IMG/VR virus record: IMGVR_UViG_3300029448_000066
Span: 24,065-47,199 of that record
DNA length: 23,135 bases
Reading direction: 5' to 3' (one strand)
Source of the DNA: a virus
Shown here: piece by piece, positions 14,963 through 20,354 of the stretch
How positions within the stretch are numbered: position 1 is the stretch's first letter
Layout: the number at the start of each line of letters is the position of its first letter
Notes under the pieces: model-generated
The model's database searches: none
Seen by the model: only the letters and a program-made list of their open reading frames with translations
What the model was told of the DNA's origin: nothing
Made by a program: the position numbers and the translations under genes

Positions 14963-15692
14963 TTTTTACCTCAATTTCTTTAGGTCTTATTGCACCTTCT
15001 ATTTCTTTATTTGAGAATCCTTGAAACAGCGCTCCAGTTACTTGTGTTACTTTGGTGCTAGATTTGTCTTCAAGATCCATAATGTCAGCCAGTTTAAAAA
15101 GCGCTTTTAGTCGCGTTTCATCCTTGTCGGTAGAGTGAATCACCTCCTTGATAGTTTTTAATACATATTCTTCATTAATACCTAGCTCTTCTAAAACTGG
15201 CTTTAATTCTTCTTTCATTGCTGTTTTCACCCTTTCGGTTTTCATTAATGTACCTGACTTTTCAAAAGCATATTTTCTATTTTCAGTAGGATATGCTTGT
15301 AAATAAGCATCCTCAGGAGATATGCCTGCAGACATTAATGCTACAAACTTTTCTTCATACGTACTTAAATTTTTTTTATCTTTCATTCTGTCTTGGGCTC
15401 TCTTGCCACTAAAAGAATATATGTCTTCTCTTCTACTTGTATCCATTTTAACAGAATTATTAACAGGGAATGTTCCAGTGCAAGTGCCAACATATTCTTT
15501 GACTTTACTTTTGCCCATTCTTTTCAACATCTTCCCTTTTCTTAATATTTGAATAACGCATCCATCATCCGCCATAACCCATTCACCTACTTGAGCGCAT
15601 CTCCAATCTTTTAATACTAATAAATCTAATGGCATTTCATCATCGGGTTCATAGACTCTATGATTTATACCATTAACTTTATAAAATCTCAT
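14949..15692 (-). CDS. terS: Terminase small subunit, 247 residues
   Basis: The small terminase recognises the phage DNA and stimulates the large subunit. Residues about 112-170 contain a typical helical DNA-binding region: YEEKFVALMSAGISPEDAYL, then QAYPTENRKYAFEKSGTLM, then helices around RVKTAMKEELKPVLEELG. This is the pattern 'sxxEAYxxAYP' seen in several small terminase families. The helix at 175-210 may mediate oligomerisation. Residues 1-100 form a separate domain with beta-like sequence (HRVYEPDDEMPLDLLVLKDW) that I do not recognise. Three genes separate it from terL, which is somewhat unusual. Confidence 0.7.
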   Translation of the reverse strand: MRFYKVNGINHRVYEPDDEMPLDLLVLKDWRCAQVGEWVMADDGCVIQILRKGKMLKRMGKSKVKEYVGTCTGTFPVNNSVKMDTSRREDIYSFSGKRAQDRMKDKKNLSTYEEKFVALMSAGISPEDAYLQAYPTENRKYAFEKSGTLMKTERVKTAMKEELKPVLEELGINEEYVLKTIKEVIHSTDKDETRLKALFKLADIMDLEDKSSTKVTQVTGALFQGFSNKEIEGAIRPKEIEVKNGKG

Positions 15693-15695
15693 TAA

Positions 15696-15977
15696 TTAAC
15701 AGTTCCATTTTCTTAAAGACTTATTAATTCTTGAATCAGGATCGCTAGCTGTTTTTTTACTAGTAAGCTTTTTCTTCATACCGCTCATTCTAGCACAAAA
15801 CGACTTCCGTCTATTTGCAGATTTACTACCTTTTTTTAACTTAGAAGGCTTAGTAGTTACTGCAGTCTTTAATTTAGAACCAGGATTAGCTTTTTTGTAA
15901 GATGCTACTCCTTTTTGATTTAATCCACCTTCAGGATTTTTACCTTCTTTTCTTTGCCACGCTGGAGTCTTAGCCAT
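15696..15977 (-). CDS. Basic protein with RRKSFCARMSG motif (DUF6321-like), 93 residues
   Basis: The protein is very basic. Its N-terminus (AKTPAWQRKEGKNPEGGLNQ) and the C-terminal block RRKSFCARMSGMKKKLTSKK, followed by D-P-D-S-R-I-N-K-S-L-R-K-W-N-C, closely resemble a small protein family I recall from marine phages, annotated as DUF6321. The function of that family is unknown; a DNA-binding or head-associated role is conceivable from its charge. It starts at ATG 15977, behind GGAGGGTAAGT, overlapping the stop of the preceding ORF as TAATG. The small terminase gene follows after three bases. Confidence 0.7.
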   Translation of the reverse strand: MAKTPAWQRKEGKNPEGGLNQKGVASYKKANPGSKLKTAVTTKPSKLKKGSKSANRRKSFCARMSGMKKKLTSKKTASDPDSRINKSLRKWNC

Positions 15978-16114
15978 TACTTACCCTCCTTATATTTAGA
16001 CCTACCATCTCTAAACCCGTGCTTATCTGTCTTTGTATGCTTTTGCCCAACTGGGTGCAATTCTCCAGAGTATGGTCATACATGCATTTCAGGCTGTTTT
16101 TTCTTAGTAGCCAC
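15977..16114 (-). pseudogene. Small basic ORF interrupted by one in-frame TGA
   Basis: Read from the GTG at 16114, this frame gives MATKKKQPEMHV, a TGA at 16078-16076, and then 32 more residues (PYSGELHPVGQKHTKTDKHG, then FRDGRSKYKEGK) to the TAA at 15979-15977, which overlaps the next start as TAATG. The C-terminal part has the basic, His/Gly/Lys-rich composition of its neighbours, so the two parts probably form one gene. TGA is used as a normal stop elsewhere in the window. It is therefore a broken gene, a read-through gene, or a sequencing error. Confidence 0.45.
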
Positions 16115-16274
16115 CAGAGTTTCTTTTCATCACCATATTCATTTTTTTTCTTTTACCATTATTATCCATAGATCTTCCTTGTGGCTTCATGCTTGCATAT
16201 TCACCTTTATATGCTTTACAATCAGCTCTTTTCTTTGGATCTTTTATTTTATTACACATACTTTTACCTGGCAT
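16104..16274 (-). CDS. Small basic protein, 56 residues
   Basis: The ATG at 16274 follows a GGAG site and overlaps the previous gene by 11 bases; the TAA is at 16104. The sequence is rich in Lys, Met, Asn and Gly (MPGKSMCNKIKDPKKRADCK at the N-terminus, KRKKMNMVMKRNSGGY at the C-terminus), with two Cys. It has no membrane segment. Composition and place resemble the other small basic proteins of this operon. The function is unknown. Confidence 0.6.
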   Translation of the reverse strand: MPGKSMCNKIKDPKKRADCKAYKGEYASMKPQGRSMDNNGKRKKMNMVMKRNSGGY

Positions 16275-16449
16275 TCTTAGTCTCCTTTTTTGTTGGCGCT
16301 TTTGCTTTAGTGCTTAAAGTTGAAAAACGCTCATCTATATCTCTCATTTCAGTTTCTATTCTAAATCTTAATACAGCTATCTCTTCTTTTAGATCATCAA
16401 TGCTTCTATCTATCTTTTCATTTAAACTATAACCATCTAAACTAGTCAT
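16264..16449 (-). CDS. Small coiled-coil protein, 61 residues
   Basis: Residues 10-48 (LNEKIDRSIDDLKEEIAVLR, then FRIETEMRDIDERFSTL) form a strong heptad pattern, and a short Lys-rich tail follows. It starts at ATG 16449, where its ribosome binding site (GGAGAGAAG) lies in the end of the previous gene (8-base overlap). Both this gene and the previous one encode short coiled coils, so they could form a heteromer. No named family. Confidence 0.6.
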   Translation of the reverse strand: MTSLDGYSLNEKIDRSIDDLKEEIAVLRFRIETEMRDIDERFSTLSTKAKAPTKKETKNAR

Positions 16450-16594
16450 CTTCTCTCCTTATTGTTTTTAAATCAATTATTTCAGCAGTAAGTTTTGCAA
16501 CCTGTTCTTCTAAAAAATCTAATTTATAATGCAAATCTACAATATCTGAACCTAATCGACCTACTGTTTCTTTTATCATCATTTCATCTTTCAT
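16442..16594 (-). CDS. Small coiled-coil protein, 50 residues
   Basis: The ATG at 16594 lies two bases after the stop of the paralogous structural gene, so translation is probably coupled; no ribosome binding site is clear. The sequence (LGSDIVDLHYKLDFLEEQVA, then KLTAEIIDLKTIR) is a typical leucine-rich coiled coil with no membrane segment. It overlaps the next coiled-coil gene by 8 bases. The function is unknown. Confidence 0.55.
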   Translation of the reverse strand: MKDEMMIKETVGRLGSDIVDLHYKLDFLEEQVAKLTAEIIDLKTIRREDD

Positions 16595-16596
16595 TA

Positions 16597-17112
16597 TTAA
16601 CTTGCTACAAAAATTTCTATATCTACAGCTGTACTAGCGCTTTCATTAACAACTTTTAAGCTTGTAATACCATCTAAAGTAGGCGCATCTACTTCAGTTC
16701 CTGCATCAAAAGCAGCATCAAACTTGTTTAATATAAAACTTTTACCTTCCTCTATTAAAATCCATGCACAATGATCGTCAGTTAAATCAGCATCATCATC
16801 AATAACTATTTGTAATAATATGCCTTCTCCTGCACCTGTGTTTAAATTTGTAATACGAAAATATTTTAAATCTCCTATTATAAAGTTAGCAGGGCCTACA
16901 GTAGTACTACTATCAGCAGTTGTTCCAAGTATTTCAATATGATCATTAGCTCCTATGCTACCATCATTAACAGGAATAGTCATAACTCTTTTATATATTT
17001 CAGATACAGAGGAAATAGTTTGTGTTGTAGTAGTGCCTTGTTGCAATCCATTCAATGTAATATCTTCTTGAATGCTTATTTTTAATGTTGATGCTGTTAC
17101 ATTACTTGCCAT
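16597..17112 (-). CDS. Beta-rich structural-type protein, paralogue of the next upstream gene, 171 residues
   Basis: The protein begins with TASTLKISIQEDITLNGLQQ, matching the N-terminus of the 153-residue neighbour (SASNLNIKIEEDIVFNGVQQ) almost position by position. Both end with a similar strand (VDIEIFVAS versus DLEIVVASK). The middle is Asp/Thr/Ile-rich and probably beta-sheet, with FRITNLNTG matching VRITNLDDT in the neighbour. The two genes thus come from a duplication. Both could be virion or fibre-associated subunits, though they sit unusually far from the capsid genes. A good GGAGGAATA site precedes the ATG at 17112. Confidence 0.6.
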   Translation of the reverse strand: MASNVTASTLKISIQEDITLNGLQQGTTTTQTISSVSEIYKRVMTIPVNDGSIGANDHIEILGTTADSSTTVGPANFIIGDLKYFRITNLNTGAGEGILLQIVIDDDADLTDDHCAWILIEEGKSFILNKFDAAFDAGTEVDAPTLDGITSLKVVNESASTAVDIEIFVAS

Positions 17113-17121
17113 TATTCCTCC

Positions 17122-17583
17122 TTACTTAGAAGCTACAACTATTTCAAGGTCACATGCCCCTGCATTAGCTATTGCTTTAATTGTTTGTAATTTTTCTAAA
17201 GTAACGCCATCATCATCACAATGATCATCTACTCCTAAAGAATCGTGTGTAGCTAAAATTACATAACTTGCTCTATTTTTATCTAACCTTATTGAGTAAT
17301 CAGTAGTATTTGCACCTTCAAAATTTAAGGTTACATAATTAGTATCATCTAAATTTGTAATACGTACATACCTAACATCAGTATCATGAAATGTACCTGC
17401 CCCTACATCATCCCCAAAAGAAACAACTGTTACTTCAGCAGTAGGTACTGTTACACTGCGTCTACTAAACTCAGCTATATCTGTAAAAGATACTATATTA
17501 GTAGTACCTTGTTGAACTCCATTAAATACTATGTCTTCTTCAATCTTTATGTTTAAATTAGACGCACTTATACTTGTACCCAT
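17122..17583 (-). CDS. Beta-rich structural-type protein, paralogue of the next downstream gene, 153 residues
   Basis: The N-terminal 25 residues, an internal Y-V-R-I-T-N-L motif and the C-terminal strand are shared with the 171-residue neighbour. Between these blocks the sequences differ freely, and each has a DDHC motif near the end (LGVDDHCDDD here, LTDDHCAW there). This is a duplicated pair, expressed from one operon with a 9-base gap. It starts at ATG 17583 after AAGGAGAATATGT. The function is unknown; small beta-type virion proteins look like this. Confidence 0.6.
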   Translation of the reverse strand: MGTSISASNLNIKIEEDIVFNGVQQGTTNIVSFTDIAEFSRRSVTVPTAEVTVVSFGDDVGAGTFHDTDVRYVRITNLDDTNYVTLNFEGANTTDYSIRLDKNRASYVILATHDSLGVDDHCDDDGVTLEKLQTIKAIANAGACDLEIVVASK

Positions 17584-17628
17584 ACATATTCTCCTTAACT
17601 ATACTATAAGAATGATCACCCGATAAGC

Positions 17629-17645
17629 AAATCACGTAGTGATTT
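17629..17645 (-). terminator. Perfect 7-bp hairpin just after the 67-residue gene
   Basis: AAATCAC (17629-17635) and GTGATTT (17639-17645) form a perfect 7-bp inverted repeat with a 3-base loop, immediately downstream (minus strand) of the TAA at 17647. There is no U-run after it, so it may be a weak or partial terminator, or an mRNA processing or stability hairpin. Confidence 0.4.
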
Positions 17646-17646
17646 A

Positions 17647-17850
17647 TTAAGATTCTCCAATCTCTCCTGAGTAATACTTTCTTATCAATTCTAAAGTTTC
17701 TTTGTCAAACTTGAGATCGGCGCCAATATTGACAATAACCTCACCTTTGCTCTCTTCAGGTTCTTTTCCTAATATTTCCTCTTGAATATACTCAACTTCT
17801 TCAGTTTCATCATTATATTCAATCGTTAGCAAGTATGTTTTAATTGCCAT
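17647..17850 (-). CDS. Small acidic protein, 67 residues
   Basis: It starts at ATG 17850 behind a strong GGAGGTTCGC ribosome binding site. The sequence begins with a beta-like stretch (IKTYLLTIEYNDETEEVEYI) and has a helical C-terminus (FDKETLELIRKYYSGE). Charged residues are mostly acidic. Fold and function are unknown. It lies next to the predicted leftward promoter at 17889-17917, so it is probably the first gene transcribed from that promoter. Confidence 0.6.
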   Translation of the reverse strand: MAIKTYLLTIEYNDETEEVEYIQEEILGKEPEESKGEVIVNIGADLKFDKETLELIRKYYSGEIGES

Positions 17851-17888
17851 GCGAACCTCCTATTAATTGTTTAGAGCGATAACCCACT

Positions 17889-17917
17889 ATATTACTATCT
17901 TTTAAATAAATAATCAA
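17889..17917 (-). promoter_or_regulatory. Sigma70-like promoter for the leftward operon
   Basis: On the minus strand, TTGATT (17917-17912) is a -35-like box, then 17 bases, then TAATAT (17894-17889) as a -10-like box. An A-run just upstream could act as an UP-type element. Transcription would start near 17882 and give a short leader before the gene at 17850. Confidence 0.5.
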
Positions 17918-18004
17918 TAGTTTTTTTTGTGGCCTAAGTCACTAATTTTATTGAACTTAGCATTTTACTAATTCTTGTTTTTAAAACAGAAACAGCAATC
18001 CAAA

Positions 18005-18127
18005 CTACTTTTTGCTATTTTTATTCTGTTTATGTGAATGACCTATCTGCTCACTTATGTCAAATCTATTAATTGCTTTGCCTGCTTTAAACATAAATAC
18101 TAATACTATAAGCAGAACCCACCTCAT
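18005..18127 (-). CDS. Small membrane protein, 40 residues
   Basis: The ATG at 18127 shares a base with the TAA of the 27-residue ORF (TAATG), so translation is probably coupled. It starts RWVLLIVLVFMFKAGKAINR, giving one short membrane segment, and continues with a polar, basic tail with two His. The role is unknown. The strong sigma70-like promoter upstream of the first ORF supports expression. Confidence 0.45.
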   Translation of the reverse strand: MRWVLLIVLVFMFKAGKAINRFDISEQIGHSHKQNKNSKK

Positions 18128-18210
18128 TATACGTCTTTGCTTTCCCACGCTCCCCATAATAACAATACTATTATCATTATAGTGTAAATAATTTCCTCAA
18201 TGTGTAACAT
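18127..18210 (-). CDS. Tiny membrane peptide, 27 residues
   Basis: Read from the ATG at 18210 (GGGGGC lies in front), the ORF gives MLHIEEIIYTIMIIVLLLWG, then AWESKDV, with one hydrophobic segment at about residues 8-20. A promoter with good boxes lies 22 bases upstream. Very short ORFs can arise by chance, but the promoter, the ribosome binding site and the TAATG coupling to the next ORF favour a real gene. Function unknown. Confidence 0.4.
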   Translation of the reverse strand: MLHIEEIIYTIMIIVLLLWGAWESKDV

Positions 18211-18231
18211 AAAGCCCCCATTCTATATCGT

Positions 18232-18261
18232 AATATACAACAAAAAAAGGTTAACTTTCAA
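18232..18261 (-). promoter_or_regulatory. Sigma70-like promoter for the leftward block
   Basis: On the minus strand, TTGAAA (18261-18256) and TATATT (18237-18232) match -35 and -10 consensus boxes at five of six positions each, with an 18-base spacer. Transcription would start near 18225, just ahead of the two tiny membrane genes. It is the best promoter I can see in the window and may drive the late block together with 17889-17917. Confidence 0.6.
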
Positions 18262-18302
18262 AAATTATGCAATTTCTATGTGTGGTGTTTTATTAATGGT
18301 AT

Positions 18303-18321
18303 ACCCCCTATCGAGGGTTTT
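18303..18321 (+). terminator. Weak hairpin with T-run
   Basis: ACCC (18303-18306) can pair with GGGT around 18315-18318, and a T-run follows. The stem is only about 4 bp (alternative CCCT/AGGG pairing), so it would be a weak rightward terminator or a spacer hairpin ahead of the early genes. Confidence 0.3.
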
Positions 18322-18399
18322 TCGTTATCACGTTTTGGTTATTTTTGGTTTGTGGTATGTTTTGATTAAGTTAATTAAATAATATAAAGGGTAAGTAAT

Positions 18400-18675
18400 A
18401 TGGATAAGTGGTCTAAACAGGACGTAAGTAAAGGATTTAAAAGGATAGAAGGTGTTGAGGTAAGCCCAGAGCTGAAGGCTAATATAGAGAAAGCTGCTTC
18501 CTTACATTTGTTAGCTGGTAATATGACTCAATATATGTTAGCGATGAACTCATTAGCTAAAATTGATTCGCAAGCTAGTCTTAATAATGCTGTAGTTGCA
18601 TTGGCTAATAAAGTATTAACACTAGAACAAGGTAGTTCTAAAGATCCTAATGATTCGTTTGACGGTATTGTTTAA
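18400..18675 (+). CDS. Small helical protein, 91 residues, first rightward gene
   Basis: The ATG at 18400 follows AAGGGTAAGTAAT, a weak ribosome binding site. The sequence is helical (SKQDVSKGFKRIEGVEVSPE, then a long helix with LHLLAGNMTQYMLAMNSLAK and a third helix ALANKVLTLEQGS). There is no membrane segment or known motif. As the first gene of the rightward block it is likely expressed early. It is followed after 8 bases by a structured hairpin. Confidence 0.7.
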   Translation: MDKWSKQDVSKGFKRIEGVEVSPELKANIEKAASLHLLAGNMTQYMLAMNSLAKIDSQASLNNAVVALANKVLTLEQGSSKDPNDSFDGIV

Positions 18676-18678
18676 CTT

Positions 18679-18717
18679 TAACAGGGGAAGTGTAATAGCT
18701 TCCCCATTTCCCTGTTA
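18679..18717 (+). terminator. Nested inverted repeats with loop TGTAATAG after the first rightward gene
   Basis: GGGGAAG (18684-18690) and CTTCCCC (18699-18705) form a perfect 7-bp hairpin with loop TGTAATAG. Around it, TAACAGGG (18679-18686) and CCCTGTTA (18710-18717) form a second perfect 8-bp inverted repeat. The two share the GGG, so they can compete. No long U-run follows. The element may be a terminator, a processing site or a switch-like structure. Confidence 0.5.
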
Positions 18718-18743
18718 TATATATTATTATTTACTGTTATTGT

Positions 18744-18777
18744 GATGATGAGGTGATGTGATGAGATGATGTTGATG
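18744..18777 (+). repeat. Seven GATG units in 34 bases
   Basis: GATG occurs seven times between 18744 and 18777 (starting at 18744, 18747, 18755, 18760, 18765, 18768 and 18774). The intervening sequence is simple. It could be a protein-binding array, a translation-enhancing stretch or plain low complexity. A 19-residue hydrophobic ORF overlaps it. Confidence 0.6.
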
Positions 18778-18825
18778 GTTGTAGTATTATTCTTATCATT
18801 ATGTAGGTGTGTGTGTGATTATTAG
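18766..18825 (+). CDS. Possible 19-residue hydrophobic peptide
   Basis: The ORF from ATG 18766 gives MMLMVVVLFLSLCRCVCDY. It lacks a clean ribosome binding site and overlaps the GATG array. It is included because several other tiny membrane peptides occur in this block. It could well be chance. Confidence 0.15.
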   Translation: MMLMVVVLFLSLCRCVCDY

Positions 18826-18873
18826 AATACACTTATAGCACACAAAAGATTAAATTAAAAAAGGGAGATGAAT

Positions 18874-19080
18874 ATGTTATTATGGGTAAAATCATGGTTA
18901 TATAGGTTGTTTGAAACTAAAGAACAAAAAGCTGATAGAATGCTATTAGATGAGTTTGTTAGTGTGTGGGAAAAAAGGATAGAGCAAAGAATGTCCCCAG
19001 ATTTTGATTGGGATACAATGACTCATCCTGATGATGAAGACTATTGTGATGATGATGAGATATTGCAAGAGTTGATATAA
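18874..19080 (+). CDS. Small protein with acidic C-terminus, 68 residues
   Basis: I chose ATG 18874 over ATG 18868, because GGGAG (18863-18867) directly touches the first ATG and is six bases from the second. The N-terminus (LLWVKSWLYRLFETKEQKAD) could be a short amphipathic or membrane-peripheral helix. The C-terminal third is Asp-rich (HPDDEDYCDDDEILQELI). No family is recognised. A hairpin with loop TGTAATAG follows 7 bases after the stop. Confidence 0.65.
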   Translation: MLLWVKSWLYRLFETKEQKADRMLLDEFVSVWEKRIEQRMSPDFDWDTMTHPDDEDYCDDDEILQELI

Positions 19081-19087
19081 CAATTTC

Positions 19088-19109
19088 GTGCGGCTGTAAT
19101 AGGTCGCAC
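19088..19109 (+). terminator. Hairpin with loop TGTAATAG after the 68-residue gene
   Basis: GTGCGGC (19088-19094) and GTCGCAC (19103-19109) form a 7-bp stem (one G-U pair) with loop TGTAATAG. The loop is identical to that of the hairpin at 18684-18705 although the stems differ. The element follows the stop of the upstream gene directly and is followed by an A/T-rich stretch with only a short T-run. Confidence 0.55.
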
Positions 19110-19138
19110 ATTATTTTAACTAAATAGGGAGTATGTGT

Positions 19139-19270
19139 ATGAATGTGCCAGGTAAGTCATGGTTTGATCCAGTGAGATGTCTACAATGTTGGATGTGGCT
19201 AGGATTGAATATAATTTGTTTAACTGTTATAATAAAGCTAGGTAAGCTGTTATTATACGTAGCACTGTAG
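19139..19270 (+). CDS. Small membrane protein, 43 residues
   Basis: ATG 19139 is spaced 7 bases from GGGAG, better than the ATG at 19133. The N-terminus is polar with C-x2-C (RCLQCW) near residues 14-17. The rest is hydrophobic (MWLGLNIICLTVIIKLGKLL), giving one or two short membrane spans. Function unknown. The stop is followed at once by the ribosome binding site of the next small membrane gene. Confidence 0.5.
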   Translation: MNVPGKSWFDPVRCLQCWMWLGLNIICLTVIIKLGKLLLYVAL

Positions 19271-19278
19271 GAGGTATC

Positions 19279-19422
19279 ATGTTATTTATATTATTCATGT
19301 TTGGTACAACCTTGGTGTTGTTGAATGTCCTGATGTTAATGGATGTGTATGAAAGAGTATATGTTAGATATATTGGATCATGGTTACAGTCAGGAGTTAG
19401 GAAGTTATTTAGAAGATATTAG
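19279..19422 (+). CDS. Small membrane protein, 47 residues
   Basis: It starts at ATG 19279 after GGAGG. The N-terminal 20 residues (LFILFMFGTTLVLLNVLMLM) are strongly hydrophobic and form one membrane span, and the C-terminal part is basic and aromatic (RYIGSWLQSGVRKLFRRY). This topology would place the basic tail in the cytoplasm, a layout seen in many small phage membrane peptides. Function unknown. Confidence 0.55.
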   Translation: MLFILFMFGTTLVLLNVLMLMDVYERVYVRYIGSWLQSGVRKLFRRY

Positions 19423-19433
19423 TGAGCGATTGC

Positions 19434-19533
19434 AGTGTGGTCAACAATGTTGAAGGCTATCATTTGGCGAGTGGAAACCAGTGGAACGACTGGAAATGAG
19501 CCACAGATAGTTTGAATTGGGGGCCACTTCACT
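19434..19533 (+). ncRNA. Candidate structured RNA (100 nt, nested stems)
   Basis: The 140-base gap between genes folds into nested stems. Outer stem: GTGGTC (19437-19442) with GGCCAC (19522-19527), plus AGT/ACT beyond a bulge. Second: AAGGCTATC (19453-19461) with the GATAGTTT stretch (19506-19513). Third: TGGC (19465-19468) with GCCA (19500-19503). Inner: CCAGT (19478-19482) with ACTGG (19489-19493). No ORF with a ribosome binding site is present. I recognise no known RNA family; it could be a small RNA or a leader element of the next gene. Confidence 0.4.
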
Positions 19534-19562
19534 AACAAACATAATAAATAGGGAGATAATAA

Positions 19563-19742
19563 ATGGGATTAGTAGAAAAGCAAGGTATGACACCAAGTGA
19601 TGTTAGAAAGTTTTATAGAAACCAGCTTGAAAGATTTAAGAAGATTGGGCTTGGTAACAAGACTGATAATGGTGTTGTAGTAACTGAAGTATTAATGGAA
19701 GCTACTATGCGTAGGCTTAGTCAGCTAAATGGAGGATTATAA
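19563..19742 (+). CDS. Small helical protein, 59 residues
   Basis: The ATG at 19563 has GGGAGATAATAA in front. The product is basic and helical (GMTPSDVRKFYRNQLERFKK and VVVTEVLMEATMRRLSQLNG), with no membrane segment or zinc motif. It ends with TAATG, so translation couples to the next small gene. No family is recognised. Confidence 0.6.
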   Translation: MGLVEKQGMTPSDVRKFYRNQLERFKKIGLGNKTDNGVVVTEVLMEATMRRLSQLNGGL

Positions 19743-19903
19743 TGTCTAAACAAATTCATCTAGATAGATTAAAGAAAGATCTGAATGATTTCGCTGATGA
19801 TTTGTGGGATTCAATGCAAAAAGATGATCCTGATATAGTAGGATTACATAATAAGCTACGATTCATCATTAATGATAATTTAGACTTTAAGTTTGATAAT
19901 TAA
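19742..19903 (+). CDS. Small acidic helical protein, 53 residues
   Basis: It begins at ATG 19742, sharing a base with the previous stop, and has a GGAGG ribosome binding site inside the end of the preceding gene. The sequence is acidic (KKDLNDFADDLWDSMQKDDP and FIINDNLDFKFDN), without known motifs. It could be a partner of the preceding basic protein, as the coupling suggests; this is inference. Function unknown. Confidence 0.6.
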   Translation: MSKQIHLDRLKKDLNDFADDLWDSMQKDDPDIVGLHNKLRFIINDNLDFKFDN

Positions 19904-19910
19904 ATAATTC

Positions 19911-20207
19911 TAGAGAGAAGAGAGTGATATCAGTGGGACTACCTAGGTGAAAGAGTCTTAAAGTTCCCGTATCTAGTAACTATGGCTGCGTGTAGGTACT
20001 TATGTGTAGCGTTAGATTACAAGCTCTCTTTAAAATTAATGAATGGTTGGTAGCGTGCCATCCTATACAGCGGAAGACGCACCGCAAAGCATATACTGAA
20101 TCAGGGAAAGGTATACTTAGGTATATACTCCAAACTAGATTATGTGGTCGGATTATATGCAAAAGAGTGATTGGCCTAGGCTCTTACAAATTTAAACAAG
20201 GAGATTT
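19911..20207 (+). ncRNA. About 290-nt non-coding stretch with several candidate stems
   Basis: No ORF with a ribosome binding site fits. GC content is about 41 percent by my count (19921-20160), above the neighbours. Candidate stems: 19917-19925 with 20023-20031 (AAGAGAG/CTCTCTT plus wobbles); GGGACT at 19935 with AGTTCCC at 19962; GCTGC at 19985 with GTAGC at 20006; GGTAGCGT (20049-20056) with ACGCACC (20077-20083); GCATATA (20089-20095) with TATATGC (20154-20160); AAGAG (20163-20167) with CTCTT (20181-20185). Chance stems are possible, and I recognise no known RNA family. Confidence 0.35.
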
Positions 20208-20354
20208 ATGAAATTATATGAATTGACTGATAAAGGTAGAGCTTTATTAGCTAAACCAAGGCATCCAGAGCCTACAAACTGGGAACATTGTTGTAGTTGT
20301 TGTGCTGTTCTTGAAAAAGAAATAAAACAATTAAAGGAGAAGTTTAATGGATGA
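20208..20354 (+). CDS. Small Cys-rich protein, 48 residues
   Basis: The ATG at 20208 follows AAGGAGATTT. Four Cys are packed in HCCSCC (residues 27-32), which may bind metal. The N-terminus resembles a short helix (ELTDKGRALLAKPR) and the C-terminus is a Lys/Glu-rich helix (LEKEIKQLKEKF). The stop overlaps the next gene by 8 bases. Function unknown. Confidence 0.6.
   Translation: MKLYELTDKGRALLAKPRHPEPTNWEHCCSCCAVLEKEIKQLKEKFNG

Larger units (their letters stand above)
18211..18399. other. Divergent intergenic region between leftward and rightward genes
   Basis: This is the region where the two transcription directions part. It contains the leftward promoter at 18232-18261 and a hairpin-plus-T-run at 18303-18321. 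For the rightward side I see only a weak candidate: an extended -10 (TGGTATGTT) ending at 18361 with a poor -35. A closer TTGATT/TATAAA pair at 18362-18388 has a 15-base spacer and would leave almost no leader. The early rightward promoter may therefore be of another type. No ORF of note. Confidence 0.6.

Noticed and set aside
16076-16078. General TGA recoding in this phage
   Set aside because: TGA ends several other genes here, including the large terminase, the gene at 20354 and the gene at 20743, so a changed genetic code is not supported.
15954-16432. Rightward ORFs of 83-108 residues with hydrophobic, aromatic-rich sequence
   Set aside because: They are shadows of leftward small genes rich in Lys and Glu codons, whose complements read as Phe, Leu and Ser.
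18362-18388. TTGATT plus TATAAA as the rightward promoter
   Set aside because: The spacer is only 15 bases and the transcript would begin almost at the start codon of the 18400 gene.
19911-20207. tRNA or group I intron in the non-coding stretch
   Set aside because: I found no T-loop sequence, no full cloverleaf and none of the group I core motifs with proper spacing.
20002-20211. 69-residue rightward ORF in the non-coding stretch
   Set aside because: It has no ribosome binding site, its composition is unlike neighbouring genes, and it runs through the candidate stems. Its stop overlapping the next start may be chance. I could not exclude it fully.
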